Translations under genes and position numbers: made by a program
Notes under the pieces: model-generated
Databases searched by the model: none
Told to the model about the DNA's origin: nothing
What the model saw: only the letters and a program-made list of their open reading frames with translations
Part shown: piece by piece, positions 39,987 through 48,776 of the stretch
How positions within the stretch are numbered: position 1 is the first letter of the stretch
How the letters are laid out: every line of letters begins with the position of its first letter
NCBI RefSeq assembly: GCF_002844575.1
Contig: NZ_PIQO01000004.1
Location: 186,001 to 250,000 of the forward strand
Origin: Heyndrickxia camelliae
GTDB lineage: Bacteria; Bacillota; Bacilli; Bacillales; Bacillaceae_C
Reading direction: 5' to 3'
Length of the DNA: 64,000 nt

Positions 39987-40051
39987 TCGAGGTGGTTGAG
40001 CTAGATCCTAATTATAATGACATTAAAAATAGCAGAGAGTGAGGTGCTGAT

Positions 40052-40735
40052 ATGGATACACTACAAGGAATTGTAAACTATTATATGCAAAACGGAAGTT
40101 ACGTTTGGGAACAGTTTTACCGCCACTTTTTAATGTCAGCCTATGGAGTGTTATTTGCTGCTATTGTGGCTATTCCACTAGGAATCTTGATGGCGCGCTA
40201 TCATAAATTAAGTACTTGGCTCTTGTCTCTGGCAAATATTATTCAAACCATTCCTGCCTTGGCGATGGTATCGGTGCTTATGCTAGTGATGGGATTGGGA
40301 ACGAACACCGTTGTCCTCTCCCTATTCCTTTATTCTTTATTGCCAATTCTTAAGAATACCTATACTGGAATACAGAGTGTGGATCAATTTTTATTAGAAT
40401 CAGGTAAAGCAATGGGAATGACGAAATTTCAAGTATTAAGAATGGTAGAGCTTCCCCTTGCATTATCAGTTATAATGGCAGGCTTACGAAATGCACTAGT
40501 TATTGCAATCGGTATTGCTACCATTGGAACCTTTGTTGGCGCAGGAGGCCTTGGTGACATCATTGTCCGTGGAACGAATGTAACCAATGGTGCCCCTATT
40601 ATTCTTGCTGGCGCTATCCCAACTGCAGTAATGGCAGTTGCAGCTGATTTTATTATGGCGTGGCTGGAACGAAGTCTATCTCCGATTAAGAAGAAGAAAA
40701 AAGTAGAGCAGGTGGAGTTGGAGAAAGCTGCTTAA
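40052..40735 (+). CDS. opuCD: Osmoprotectant ABC permease
   Basis: 227 residues, about six membrane segments, E-S-G-K-A-M-G-M-T-K-F-Q-V-L-R loop and I-I-Q-T-I-P-A-L-A-M, matching OpuCD/OpuBD. GTGAGGTG precedes ATG 40052. Basic C-terminal tail (K-K-K-K-K-V-E). Second channel subunit of OpuC; transcription must read through the decayed ORF. Confidence 0.94.
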   Translation: MDTLQGIVNYYMQNGSYVWEQFYRHFLMSAYGVLFAAIVAIPLGILMARYHKLSTWLLSLANIIQTIPALAMVSVLMLVMGLGTNTVVLSLFLYSLLPILKNTYTGIQSVDQFLLESGKAMGMTKFQVLRMVELPLALSVIMAGLRNALVIAIGIATIGTFVGAGGLGDIIVRGTNVTNGAPIILAGAIPTAVMAVAADFIMAWLERSLSPIKKKKKVEQVELEKAA

Positions 40736-40785
40736 ACTTGGTATTAAATAGCTATTATTTTCGGATGCAAAATAGTAGAGAATTC

Positions 40786-40822
40786 GAGGCACTGTTTTTT
40801 TGAAACAGTGCCTCGTACTTTT
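40786..40822 (+). terminator. Terminator of the opuC operon
   Basis: GAGGCACTGTTT pairs with AAACAGTGCCTC over a short T/A loop, followed after four bases by T6. Confidence 0.9.
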
Positions 40823-40863
40823 TTCTTCTCTTCTTTAACTTGAAAAGCCTCTTTTTTTGATCA

Positions 40864-41490
40864 TTATTTACTGCCAGCAACCCACTTCATACCCCAACGA
40901 TACGCATGGTCCATATCTTGATGACCATTGAAGTATTCCACCAATCGCTGGACTTTAAAGGTTTCATCATTAACATTTTCAATCATCGCTATCGCACACA
41001 TAATTTTACCATTGCGATGTTCATCTAGTTTTACCTCAATATCTGGACCAGAAGGGTATTTTAATGTTACGATTCCATCCGCTTGCGACCAGTTCGCTAC
41101 ACCTTCATAGATAAAAGAATAAACTAAAATCCTTTTAATATCTTTAATCATATTTCCGTTTATTCGCAAATTTTCTCCACTAGATACAGAACCAGTGCGA
41201 TCATCTCCATCCAGTTCTATGTAAGGAAAACTACGAAAGGAACCAAATGAATTTCCCAATGCTTGCACGCATCCCTTTTGCCCATTTTTTAATTCATATA
41301 AACAACCTAAATCTAAATCGACACCAGCATTCCCTTTTCCAAACAACGTAGAAAGGATTCCCCCGGATTTTTTTGTTTGTTGATTCCAATTAAGATTTAC
41401 TAAAATTTCACCTATCAATTGTGTATTACTTTTTGTTAGATTTATAGATTGCCCTTTTTTTGTTAATTCAATTTTACTTAAATTTACCAT
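40864..41490 (-). CDS. TerD-family stress protein
   Basis: 208 residues. The TerD fold markers are L-D-L-G-C-L-Y-E-L, I-E-L-D-G-D-D-R-T-G, the G-E-N-L-R-I-N-G calcium-binding-like turn and a late A-I-A-M-I-E. TerD proteins are linked to tellurite resistance and envelope stress, with calcium-binding acidic loops. TTG 41511 opens the frame, but GGTGGAGG selects ATG 41490. It stands alone, unlike full ter clusters. Confidence 0.88.
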   Translation of the reverse strand: MVNLSKIELTKKGQSINLTKSNTQLIGEILVNLNWNQQTKKSGGILSTLFGKGNAGVDLDLGCLYELKNGQKGCVQALGNSFGSFRSFPYIELDGDDRTGSVSSGENLRINGNMIKDIKRILVYSFIYEGVANWSQADGIVTLKYPSGPDIEVKLDEHRNGKIMCAIAMIENVNDETFKVQRLVEYFNGHQDMDHAYRWGMKWVAGSK

Positions 41491-41589
41491 TGGTCCCTCC
41501 ACCTTTTTCAAATAAGCTATATTACCATTATATCAACAATTGGAAAATATAGTATAAATTTAGTGGAATTTATCGAAATTCCTGGGATG

Positions 41590-41627
41590 AAAATAAAAAC
41601 CGACCTATCAAACTCCTTTAATAGGTC
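41590..41627 (-). terminator. Terminator after the aminotransferase gene
   Basis: On the minus strand GACCTAT ... ATAGGTC forms a seven-base stem followed by GGTTTTTATTTT. Confidence 0.7.
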
Positions 41628-41652
41628 TGTAAATGATTTTAAAAATCTATCA

Positions 41653-42894
41653 TTAAAATTTAACGGCTTGACTGACTACCTGTTTCACAGCTTCAACCAA
41701 TTTTTCTGCTTCTTCAACAGTGTTATATGGAGCGAGTCCAGCGCGGATCCAACCACCTTTATCATTAAGACCTAACTTATCTGCTAAAGTAGTAGCATAA
41801 AAGTCTCCATCTGCGATAAAAATGGCATGTTCTTCTGCAAGATTAAGGCAAAAATCAGTAGGAATTACCCCCTCTACCCGGAAGGCAATCGTAGGAGTTT
41901 TAAGTATATTCGGTGGAGTTTGATAGAGTGTAACTTCAGAAATAGCAGATAAACCATTACGGATTCTATTCGCTAATTCATTTTCGTGATCCTCAATCGC
42001 TTTGTACCCACTTACAATTCTTTCACTACGTGTCGAACCTGTTCCAAGGTTTTCAATAAATTCAATGGCTGGTTTGATAGCAGCAATTCCTTCATGGTTT
42101 TGCGTTCCCGTTTCCAGTTTATCTGGTGTATTGGTAGGTGCCGGCACTAACTTATACGGTTCAAGTGATTCAAATAAGCCTTTACGTATGATGGAAATCC
42201 CAACATGTGGTCCAAAAAACTTATACGCAGAGCAAAGGATAATATCGGCACCAATCAAATTTCGGTCGATAGCAAAATGAGGAACGGCGTGAACCGCATC
42301 CACCGCAAGTATTGCACCAACTTCCTTTGCTCGTTTTGAAATTTTTTGAATGTCGGTAATCGTGCCAACAGCATTAGATGCTAATGTAACTGCGACGAGT
42401 TTCGTTTTTTCATTAATTGTTTCTTCCAAGTCTGTTAAATCCAAAGATAGAGTTTCTGTGTCCACCTTCAGCCAGCGAGCGTTAAGATTATTATCGCGAG
42501 CTGCCGTTAACCATGGATCCACATTGGCACGATGATCAATTTACGTTACAACTATTTCATCCTCTTCCTGCCACTGTTTGCTTAAAGCACGGGAAATCGA
42601 GAAAGCAAGTGAGGTCGAATTCTGACCAAAAGCCACTTCATCCTCCTCGGCCCCAACAAGATCGGCAACAATACGTCTTGCTTGAGCGATATGATCCTCG
42701 GTTTCCCTACTCGATGGAAATTGGCCATGCAGATTAGCTCCCCCATTTGACATGTAAGTTACCATTGCTTCGATTGCGGTTTTTACTACTTGTGATCCAC
42801 CGGGTCCATCCAAATAGACTGCAGACATTCCATTATAAGTTCTTTTCAATGCAGGAAATAATTCTCTAACATTATCAATTGGAAAAGCTGTCAT
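41653..42894 (-). pseudogene. Cysteine-desulfurase-like aminotransferase (VC1184 type), one nonsense codon
   Basis: A class V PLP aminotransferase of about 413 codons. The N-terminal part has Y-L-D-G-P-G-G-S-Q-V, N-G-G-A-N-L-H-G-Q-F, F-G-Q-N-S-T-S-L; the C-terminal part has L-A-V-D-A-V-H-A-V-P-H and the PLP lysine in C-S-A-Y-K-F-F-G-P-H. A TAA at 42541-42543 interrupts V-V-T-(stop)-I-D-H-R-A-N-V-D, with no frameshift; one substitution from GAA would explain it. Start ATG 42894 after AGAGGTAAC, four bases from the lactonase stop, so the two are an operon. Confidence 0.88.
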
Positions 42895-42898
42895 ACAG

Positions 42899-43660
42899 TT
42901 ACCTCTTTTCATTTATTAACTGGTCAGACCATTCTTTTTCCTGTTCTACATCATGACCGTAAAACACGTTCACCTTTTCACTTTTTGCAATTTCTTTTAA
43001 CTTGGTAATCGAGTTAATTGTATCCTCGGCATTATGTATTGCAAACGGGACATTGTATTCATAATTACTTCTTGTGTAAGCAGCATCAATTGTTAAAAGA
43101 ATATTCCCAGATTCCTTTGTCTGAACCAGAACTGATTGGTGGCCTGGGCTATGACCAGGAGTGGCTAATAATTGTAACCCTGGTACTAATTCCTTATCGC
43201 CATCTCCCCACTTATAATTTAGTCCAAGTCTCTTACAAACTTCGGGATATCCCTGCTTTTTCATAGCTGCATCAAATTCAGCACGCTGAAGATAAATTTC
43301 CGTATTTGGAAACATAGCATTTCCTCCAGCATGGTCAAAATGCAAATGAGAACTGATTAGACATGCTAAATCATTAAGTTGATACCCTTGGCAATGCAAA
43401 ATGTTTAGAATAGTGTCCTCTTCCTTCATTTGTGGAGCGATAGACCCATCACTCATTCCGCCGAATAACCCCAATGGATCTTGCACACATGATTCTGGCA
43501 TTCCGGTATCGATAAGAATCGGTCCATCCGTTGTTTCAATCAGATAAACCCAAACCGGTAAACTTACTGTTAACCTCCCATGCTCCATACGTGTATCAAG
43601 GATAGTACCATCAACTAGACACCGCCCCGCCGGAAGTAAGGATAATTTTTTTATTGCCAA
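42899..43660 (-). CDS. AiiA-like N-acyl homoserine lactonase
   Basis: 253 residues of the metallo-beta-lactamase fold. Zinc ligands are in S-S-H-L-H-F-D-H-A-G-G, T-P-G-H-S-P-G-H-Q, L-L-T-I-D-A-A-Y-T and F-Y-G-H-D-V-E-Q-E-K, and the N-terminus L-A-I-K-K-L-S-L-L-P-A-G-R-C matches Bacillus AiiA lactonases, which open the lactone ring of acyl-homoserine lactones. The frame opens at ATG 43690, but GGGAGGAGAG before TTG 43660 gives the AiiA-type start. Cytoplasmic. First gene of a pair with the broken aminotransferase. Confidence 0.9.
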   Translation of the reverse strand: MAIKKLSLLPAGRCLVDGTILDTRMEHGRLTVSLPVWVYLIETTDGPILIDTGMPESCVQDPLGLFGGMSDGSIAPQMKEEDTILNILHCQGYQLNDLACLISSHLHFDHAGGNAMFPNTEIYLQRAEFDAAMKKQGYPEVCKRLGLNYKWGDGDKELVPGLQLLATPGHSPGHQSVLVQTKESGNILLTIDAAYTRSNYEYNVPFAIHNAEDTINSITKLKEIAKSEKVNVFYGHDVEQEKEWSDQLINEKR

Positions 43661-44117
43661 AGAAAAACTCTCCTCCCATATATGATTCATAACGCAAACT
43701 TGGTTCTTGTTTACCTCTTTATACTATTGAGAATATTCTAATTTTTAAATCAATACCAGTGCTTTTTTTTATCATCAAATACCGCCTCATACCAATCAAG
43801 TTCTAGTTTTTGATATTTTTTATTACAATTAAGTAAAGGCATGCCAAATACCATTTTGTTTTAGTAGCCATGAGACTTTCTCTGGTTTTTCTTACATGTG
43901 GGTGCATTTTGTACGGTGCTGATGATATAAATGGCTATATTCGAAGCGGCCGTTTTAGAAAAATTGATGCACCAAGGAATTGAGCAAAAACGGAATTACT
44001 TACTTGTTTTACAAGTTAAGTGTTGTATTTCGAATTATTTAGCTTGATATGCGTTTAACGTATAAAATTTGTTAAATGTTGACGATAACCTTCAAAAAAG
44101 CATAAAGGAAGGGGTTG
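43661..44117. other. Intergenic region left of the tandem array
   Basis: A+T-rich with no supported gene. A string resembling part of the right flank of the array (ACGTATAAAATTT) occurs at about 44058 and again near 44770, so the array may lie inside a degenerate direct repeat. Confidence 0.35.
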
Positions 44118-44721
44118 AATGTGACCGATGTATGAATAAAATCAGAATTAAGGTCACATTCATCAGCTCAATGTGACCGATGTATGAGTAAAAACAGGAT
44201 TAAGGTCACATTCATGGGCTCAATGTGACCGATGTAAGAATAAAAACAGAATTAAGGTCACATTCATAGGGGGAATGTGACCGATGTATGAGTAAAATCA
44301 GAATTAAGGTCACATTCATAGGCGGAATGTGACCGATGTCACAGAAAAAACAGAGTTAAGGTCACATTCATAGGCGGAATGTGACCGATGTAAGAGTAAA
44401 ATCAGAATTAAGGTCACATTCATGGGATCAATGTGACCGATGTATGAGAAAAAACAGAATTAAGGTCACATTCATGGGATCAATGTGACCGATGTAAGAG
44501 TAAAATCAGAATTAAGGTCACATTCATAGGCGGAATGTGACCGATGTAAGAGTAAAAACAGAATTAAGGTCACATTCATGGGCTCAATGTGACCGATGTA
44601 TGAGAAAAAACAGAATTAAGGTCACATTCATGGGCTCAATGTGACCGATGTATGAGTAAAAACAGAATTAAGGTCACTTTCACGGGCTCAATGTGACCGA
44701 TGTCACAGAAAAAACGGTAAT
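44118..44721. repeat. Tandem array of a 52-bp hairpin unit, 11 full copies plus a partial
   Basis: Units start with AATGTGACCGATGT at 44118, 44170, 44222, 44274, 44326, 44378, 44430, 44482, 44534, 44586, 44638 and 44690, always exactly 52 bases apart. Each has the arm AATGTGACC, about 25 bases of A-rich core ending AATTAA, the arm GGTCACATT, then a 9-base linker starting CAT whose last six bases vary (GGGCTC, AGGCGG, GGGATC and others). Each arm can pair across the core or across the linker. Unit 11 has a damaged arm (GGTCACTTT) and unit 12 is truncated. The period is not a multiple of three, so the array is non-coding. Confidence 0.97.
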
Positions 44722-44814
44722 ATTCGATAAGCTGCGGGATGGTTCTGTGGAATCCGACAGAATTGTAAAGACGTATAAAATTTTAGCTAGGATTTTATTG
44801 GCATTGTTTTTAGA

Positions 44815-44852
44815 TAAAAAACCCTGAAAAAAGTAATCTCCTTCCAGGGTTT
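44815..44852 (-). terminator. Terminator of the queuosine operon
   Basis: On the minus strand AAACCCTG pairs with CAGGGTTT over a 19-base loop and is followed by T6. It is 15 bases past the folE stop. Confidence 0.85.
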
Positions 44853-44866
44853 CCGCTTAATAAAAA

Positions 44867-45454
44867 TTATTTACTACTAGCAAGTTGGATTGATGCGAGT
44901 ACCTCTTTCTTATCAATTTCTCCGAGACTTGCGGTTGTTATTGTAGTGGATTGGTGTTTTTTTACTCCGCGGACTTTCATACAGAAATGTTCCGCTTTCA
45001 TGATTACAAATACACCTTTAGCATTCAGTTGTTCATATAAATACGCAGCAACTTCATTTGTGAGTCGTTCTTGGATTTGCGGTCGGGATGCGAAATAATC
45101 TAATACTCTAGCTCCTTTGGAAAGTCCCATGACCCTATCATTAGGAAGATAGGCGATAGTGGCCGTTCCAACAAAAGGTTGGAAATGGTGTTCGCATAAA
45201 GAGTTAAAAGGAATATTTTCTATTACAACTAGATCCCTTGATGTATTTTTATCTATTGGAAAGGTTGTAATAATTGGCGGTTCTGTAAATAATCCATTAC
45301 ATGTTTCATTTACCAGCATTTTCGCTACTCTTTCCGGCGTATCTTTTATCGAAGGATCATCTAAATCTAAGCCAAGTTCTTCTATAATTCTAGCAAAATG
45401 CTCGGAAATTTTTCGCTTTTTCAAGTCATAGTCCATAGTAGTTACTTGATTCAT
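44867..45454 (-). CDS. folE: GTP cyclohydrolase I (FolE1)
   Basis: 195 residues. Zinc-binding and active-site motifs are N-S-L-C-E-H-H-F-Q-P-F and A-E-H-F-C-M-K-V-R-G-V, with L-S-K-G-A-R-V-L-D-Y in between. It converts GTP to dihydroneopterin triphosphate, the first step for both folate and preQ0/queuosine. Its place as the last gene of a que operon, under a preQ1 riboswitch, makes the queuosine role the likely one. GAGGTG precedes ATG 45454. Confidence 0.96.
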   Translation of the reverse strand: MNQVTTMDYDLKKRKISEHFARIIEELGLDLDDPSIKDTPERVAKMLVNETCNGLFTEPPIITTFPIDKNTSRDLVVIENIPFNSLCEHHFQPFVGTATIAYLPNDRVMGLSKGARVLDYFASRPQIQERLTNEVAAYLYEQLNAKGVFVIMKAEHFCMKVRGVKKHQSTTITTASLGEIDKKEVLASIQLASSK

Positions 45455-45457
45455 AAA

Positions 45458-46171
45458 TTATACACCTCGCTTATTTGCCCAAACTAATGCATGTAGTTGC
45501 GGCAAAGCACGTACATTATTCATTTCGGGATCTTCGATTACTTTGCTCCATAACCAATCTAGAGAATTTAATAATCGTGAAGATATATCACCTGTCTCAT
45601 AAGGATCCTTATTCCCTACAGATACATAAAAATCTATGGAAGGATACCGTTTATGAACCATTCTGGAGTAGTCAAAATCCTCATCATTAAAGACAACTAC
45701 CTTTAGGCTCATTCTATTTTCATCTAAATTTTCTATTATTCTATCTAATACATCAAAGTCGGTCTTCATCCCGCTGCTAGGAGGCTTCGGGCTGATGGTT
45801 AAATCATCGACTAAGGTAAACCATTCCTGCCAGCGGCTTCCTTGTGTTTCTAAGCCAACTCTTATATCATGTTCATGGAAAATCTTAATCAATTCCATCA
45901 TCGGTTTCCCAATCAATGCAGGATTTCCTCCACTTATCGTTACATGATTAAAATTGTGACTGCCTAGTAGTTTCAACTCCTGAAAAACTTCGGATGGAGT
46001 TAGTAATCTAATATTATCTTTTTCCGATCCATCCCATGTAAAAGCCGAATCGCACCATGCACAACGATAATCACAGCCTGCCGTCCGAACGAACATGGTT
46101 TTTCTTCCTATTACCATGCCCTCTCCTTGTATCGTAGGACCAAATATCTCTATAACAGGGATCTTACTCAT
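45458..46171 (-). CDS. queE: 7-carboxy-7-deazaguanine synthase, radical SAM
   Basis: 237 residues. G-P-T-I-Q-G-E-G near the N-terminus and the radical-SAM cluster C-D-Y-R-C-A-W-C (CX3CX2C), then S-G-G-N-P-A. It converts CPH4 to CDG. The frame opens at 46210 inside queD, but AAGGGAA before ATG 46171 and the family N-terminus give the start, which overlaps the queD stop by eight bases. Confidence 0.95.
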   Translation of the reverse strand: MSKIPVIEIFGPTIQGEGMVIGRKTMFVRTAGCDYRCAWCDSAFTWDGSEKDNIRLLTPSEVFQELKLLGSHNFNHVTISGGNPALIGKPMMELIKIFHEHDIRVGLETQGSRWQEWFTLVDDLTISPKPPSSGMKTDFDVLDRIIENLDENRMSLKVVVFNDEDFDYSRMVHKRYPSIDFYVSVGNKDPYETGDISSRLLNSLDWLWSKVIEDPEMNNVRALPQLHALVWANKRGV

Positions 46172-46601
46172 GTCGGTCGTTCCCTTCGTTTCTGGGTCTA
46201 TAGATAACATAAGACGTTGGTGTTTCTCGAACCAACACCTGGATACATTTTGGTAGATTCGGTAAAGTATCTAAATAATTGGCAACCAATTCGTAAATGG
46301 TTTGCGCCACGGCCTCTGTAGATGGAGGCAACTTTTCAAATTCAGGAAAATCATTTAATAGCTTATGATCATATCTTCCGTGCACTAATTTCTTTAAATC
46401 ACTAAAATTAACCAGCATCCCCATTTCATCGAGGTCATCCCCTGCAATGGTTAGATTGACAAAATAAGTGTGCCCATGAGTAAAGGAACACTTCCCTGCT
46501 TTCTCATTTGGGATAAAATGAGCAGTCGAGAAGTTCATATCTTTATTTAATTCAAAACGATATGGATGTGGAGCTGGTTGCGGGTAAAATTGTTGTATCA
46601 T
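46164..46601 (-). CDS. queD: 6-carboxytetrahydropterin synthase
   Basis: About 145 residues. F-S-T-A-H-F-I and C-S-F-T-H-G-H supply the zinc histidines and the catalytic cysteine; D-H-K-L-L-N-D-F and P-T-S/P-S-T-E glutamate region follow. It converts dihydroneopterin triphosphate (from FolE) to CPH4. ATG 46610 overlaps the TAGGAG site, so ATG 46601 is preferred. Confidence 0.94.
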   Translation of the reverse strand: MIQQFYPQPAPHPYRFELNKDMNFSTAHFIPNEKAGKCSFTHGHTYFVNLTIAGDDLDEMGMLVNFSDLKKLVHGRYDHKLLNDFPEFEKLPPSTEAVAQTIYELVANYLDTLPNLPKCIQVLVRETPTSYVIYRPRNEGNDRHE

Positions 46602-46621
46602 ATCGGTCATCTCCTAACTCA

Positions 46622-47278
46622 CTATTTTCTGATTTTCAAATATTCTTCAAGACCATGTTTTCTTAATTTACAAGCTGGGCACTCTCCACACCCATCCGCG
46701 ATTATCCCGTTATAGCATGTTAAAGTATTTTCACGGACAAAATCAAAAGCATCAAGTTCATCTGCTAGTTTCCAAGTTTCACATTTATCCAACCACATTA
46801 GCGGGGTATGAATTACAAAATCCTGATCCATCGAAAGATTTAAAGTAACATTCAAAGACTTCACAAAAATATCTCGGCAATCGGGATATCCGCTAAAATC
46901 AGTTTCACAGACTCCAGTTACAATATGTTTAGCCCCCACTTGACTAGCTAATACACCTGCAAAGGACATAAACAACAGATTTCTTCCAGGAACAAAGGTG
47001 GATGGCAGACTTCCGTTCTCCCCATCTTTTACCTGGATATCGTCTCTGGTTAAAGCATTCGGAGCTAATTGATTTAATAAGGACATATCTAAAATATGGT
47101 GTTTGACACCAAGCTGATTTGCAATATTTTTGGCGCATTCAATTTCTAACTTGTGCCTCTGATTATAATCGAAGGTTACAGCAACGACTTCTTCAAATCG
47201 TTCCTTCGCCCAAAATAAACAAGTGGTACTATCCTGGCCGCCGCTAAAGACAACAACCGCTTTTTCTTTTTTCTTCAT
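46622..47278 (-). CDS. queC: 7-cyano-7-deazaguanine synthase
   Basis: 218 residues with the PP-loop [11 protein letters not shown] near the start and a C-terminal zinc site G-C-G-E-C-P-A-C. It forms preQ0 from CDG with ATP and ammonia. First gene of queC-queD-queE-folE, whose transcription is set by the preQ1 riboswitch directly upstream. Confidence 0.96.
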   Translation of the reverse strand: MKKKEKAVVVFSGGQDSTTCLFWAKERFEEVVAVTFDYNQRHKLEIECAKNIANQLGVKHHILDMSLLNQLAPNALTRDDIQVKDGENGSLPSTFVPGRNLLFMSFAGVLASQVGAKHIVTGVCETDFSGYPDCRDIFVKSLNVTLNLSMDQDFVIHTPLMWLDKCETWKLADELDAFDFVRENTLTCYNGIIADGCGECPACKLRKHGLEEYLKIRK

Positions 47279-47298
47279 CTTAAACTCTCCCTTGTACA

Positions 47299-47335
47299 GA
47301 AAAACAGGACTACTAACGAAAGCAGTCCTGTTTTC
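47299..47335 (-). terminator. preQ1-controlled terminator
   Basis: On the minus strand AAAACAGGACTGCT pairs with AGTAGTCCTGTTTTT over TTCGTT. It directly follows the aptamer and precedes the queC ribosome binding site by about 15 bases. Confidence 0.92.
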
Positions 47336-47372
47336 CTTAGTTTTTTAAAGAGGGTAGCTAGAACCTCTACCG
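47335..47372 (-). promoter_or_regulatory. preQ1-I riboswitch
   Basis: On the minus strand GTAGAGGTTCTAGCTACCCT then CTTTAAAAAACTAAGG is an almost perfect match to the class I preQ1 aptamer (short P1 hairpin plus A-rich pseudoknot tail). preQ1 binding should favour the terminator just downstream and switch off queCDE-folE. A small CCGC/GCGG hairpin sits immediately 5' of it. Confidence 0.97.
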
Positions 47373-47838
47373 CGTTTTGCGGATTTTTATTTAGTTGACT
47401 TTTTGATTTTAACAGATGTTTAGCATTTTTGCATATGAAAATAGACTCAATTAGAGATTTCCGAAAATTTTAACGCCATAATAAATACTTCTTCAATAGC
47501 AAATAAAGAATCTTACTTTGCTGTTTTGTACTTTATGCCCATTTAACTACTAGATGAATCAAGCTAACACCATAAAGCGTGTTAGAAACATAGATTCCCA
47601 TTAAGGATCTTTATCCATTACCGCACAAGATACTTATTTCGTCCTCATAACAAAACAACGCTTGAATGTAATTTCTAATATAGTATTTTGGGCCTGCATT
47701 GCAGCACACAAAACAATTTCATACCAAAATTAATGTAAACGCTACGCAATTGCTTTTTAATTGTCTCGTACATATAGTAAAAGAAAATGTATTATCTGTG
47801 CGAAATAAGAATTAGCCAGTCAGTGGATATTTAATTTT
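47373..47838. other. Intergenic region upstream of the queuosine operon
   Basis: The leftward que promoter should lie at about 47390-47440 (TTAAAAT near 47410 is a possible -10). No gene or further RNA structure was recognised. Confidence 0.4.
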
Positions 47839-48270
47839 TTGGAGAGTGAATCATTAAGAAACTCGGTTAAAACGATGATAAAGGAAACATTTGAAGGACC
47901 TCCAGTTCCTGTAAAAGGAAGTTGGTTCACATGTTCGGGACCGAATTCTGGAATTTTCGGTGTCATAGATGGCATGTCTTGCAACCAAACCCCCATGTCC
48001 GTCATGGAACAACATTGGCAGCACATACGGATCACGTCTAAACAAATGAATTATTAAAAAGGGGGAAACAACCGCAAATAGATTGACGAAAAAGTTGGGA
48101 TATTCATTCTAAAGATGAACAGCAATGGAACCAAATTCAGGAAGGATTGCGAAATGAATACGTAACACTTTAGAATTGATTGATATTATTGAATGGAACA
48201 AATGAAGTATTATCTTCTTTGCTCGGCAAATATTAAAAGGCATACAGTTTGATGATTTAGTAGACATAAA
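47839..48270 (+). pseudogene. DinB-family protein, degraded
   Basis: The first frame, from TTG 47839 to TAA 48055, reads M-I-K-E-T-F-E-G-P-P and W-F-T-C-S-G-P-N-S-G-I-F-G, the N-terminus of a DinB-like four-helix protein. Homologous coding resumes past 48080 as R-K-S-W-D-I-H-S-K-D-E-Q-Q-W-N-Q-I-Q-E-G-L-R-N-E-Y-V and, one frame later, L-E-L-I-D-I-I-E-W-N. Stops and at least two frameshifts disrupt it. Confidence 0.7.
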
Positions 48271-48330
48271 GGTGCACCTGTCGATTTGGGGGCACCTATT
48301 GTTTTTCATCATTGGTACCGAAGATGATTA

Positions 48331-48729
48331 TTAAGGGAGATTTATTTGCCACGAAACTCCGAATCGGTCATTTACCCATCCAAACTTTTTACTGAAACCA
48401 TAATCGTCCAAAGGCATAAGAGCTTGTCCACCTTCAAGGAGGTTCTCATAAAGATTGCTCAATTCTTCTTCCGTATTACAGGTAATAAAGATGGAGAAAG
48501 ATGGGGTGAAAGAGAACGGATGTTTTACATAACTATCAATACACATAAATTCTTGCCCTTTTAAGGTAAAAGTAGCCTGCATCACGGTGCCTTCTGGACC
48601 AGCTTCGTTTGCCCCATATCTAACAATGCTTGTAATTTGAGAATCCTCTATGATGGAGGTATAAAAATTCACCGCTTCTTCTGCGTTGCCATCTTGAAAC
48701 ATTAAAAATGGTGTTACCTTTTCCATCAT
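48331..48729 (-). CDS. VOC family protein (PhnB-like)
   Basis: 132 residues. Glyoxalase-fold of PhnB type: P-F-L-M-F-Q-D-G-N-A-E-E-A-V-N-F-Y at the N-terminus and F-G-W-V-N-D-R-F-G-V-S-W-Q-I at the end, both hallmarks. Function is unknown in this branch. GGAAAGGAG precedes ATG 48729. Confidence 0.93.
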   Translation of the reverse strand: MMEKVTPFLMFQDGNAEEAVNFYTSIIEDSQITSIVRYGANEAGPEGTVMQATFTLKGQEFMCIDSYVKHPFSFTPSFSIFITCNTEEELSNLYENLLEGGQALMPLDDYGFSKKFGWVNDRFGVSWQINLP

Positions 48730-48776
48730 ACATACTCCTTTCCATATATATCATTTAAAGTATAATTCATGATAGT

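Noticed and set aside
44118-44721. CRISPR array
   Set aside because: The period is exact and the repeated sequence fills nearly all of each unit; the inter-arm segments are similar to each other, so there are no unique spacers and no cas genes nearby.
47839-48057. Intact 72-residue protein
   Set aside because: It is only the first part of a DinB-like gene whose remainder is recognisable in later frames, so it is a pseudogene fragment.
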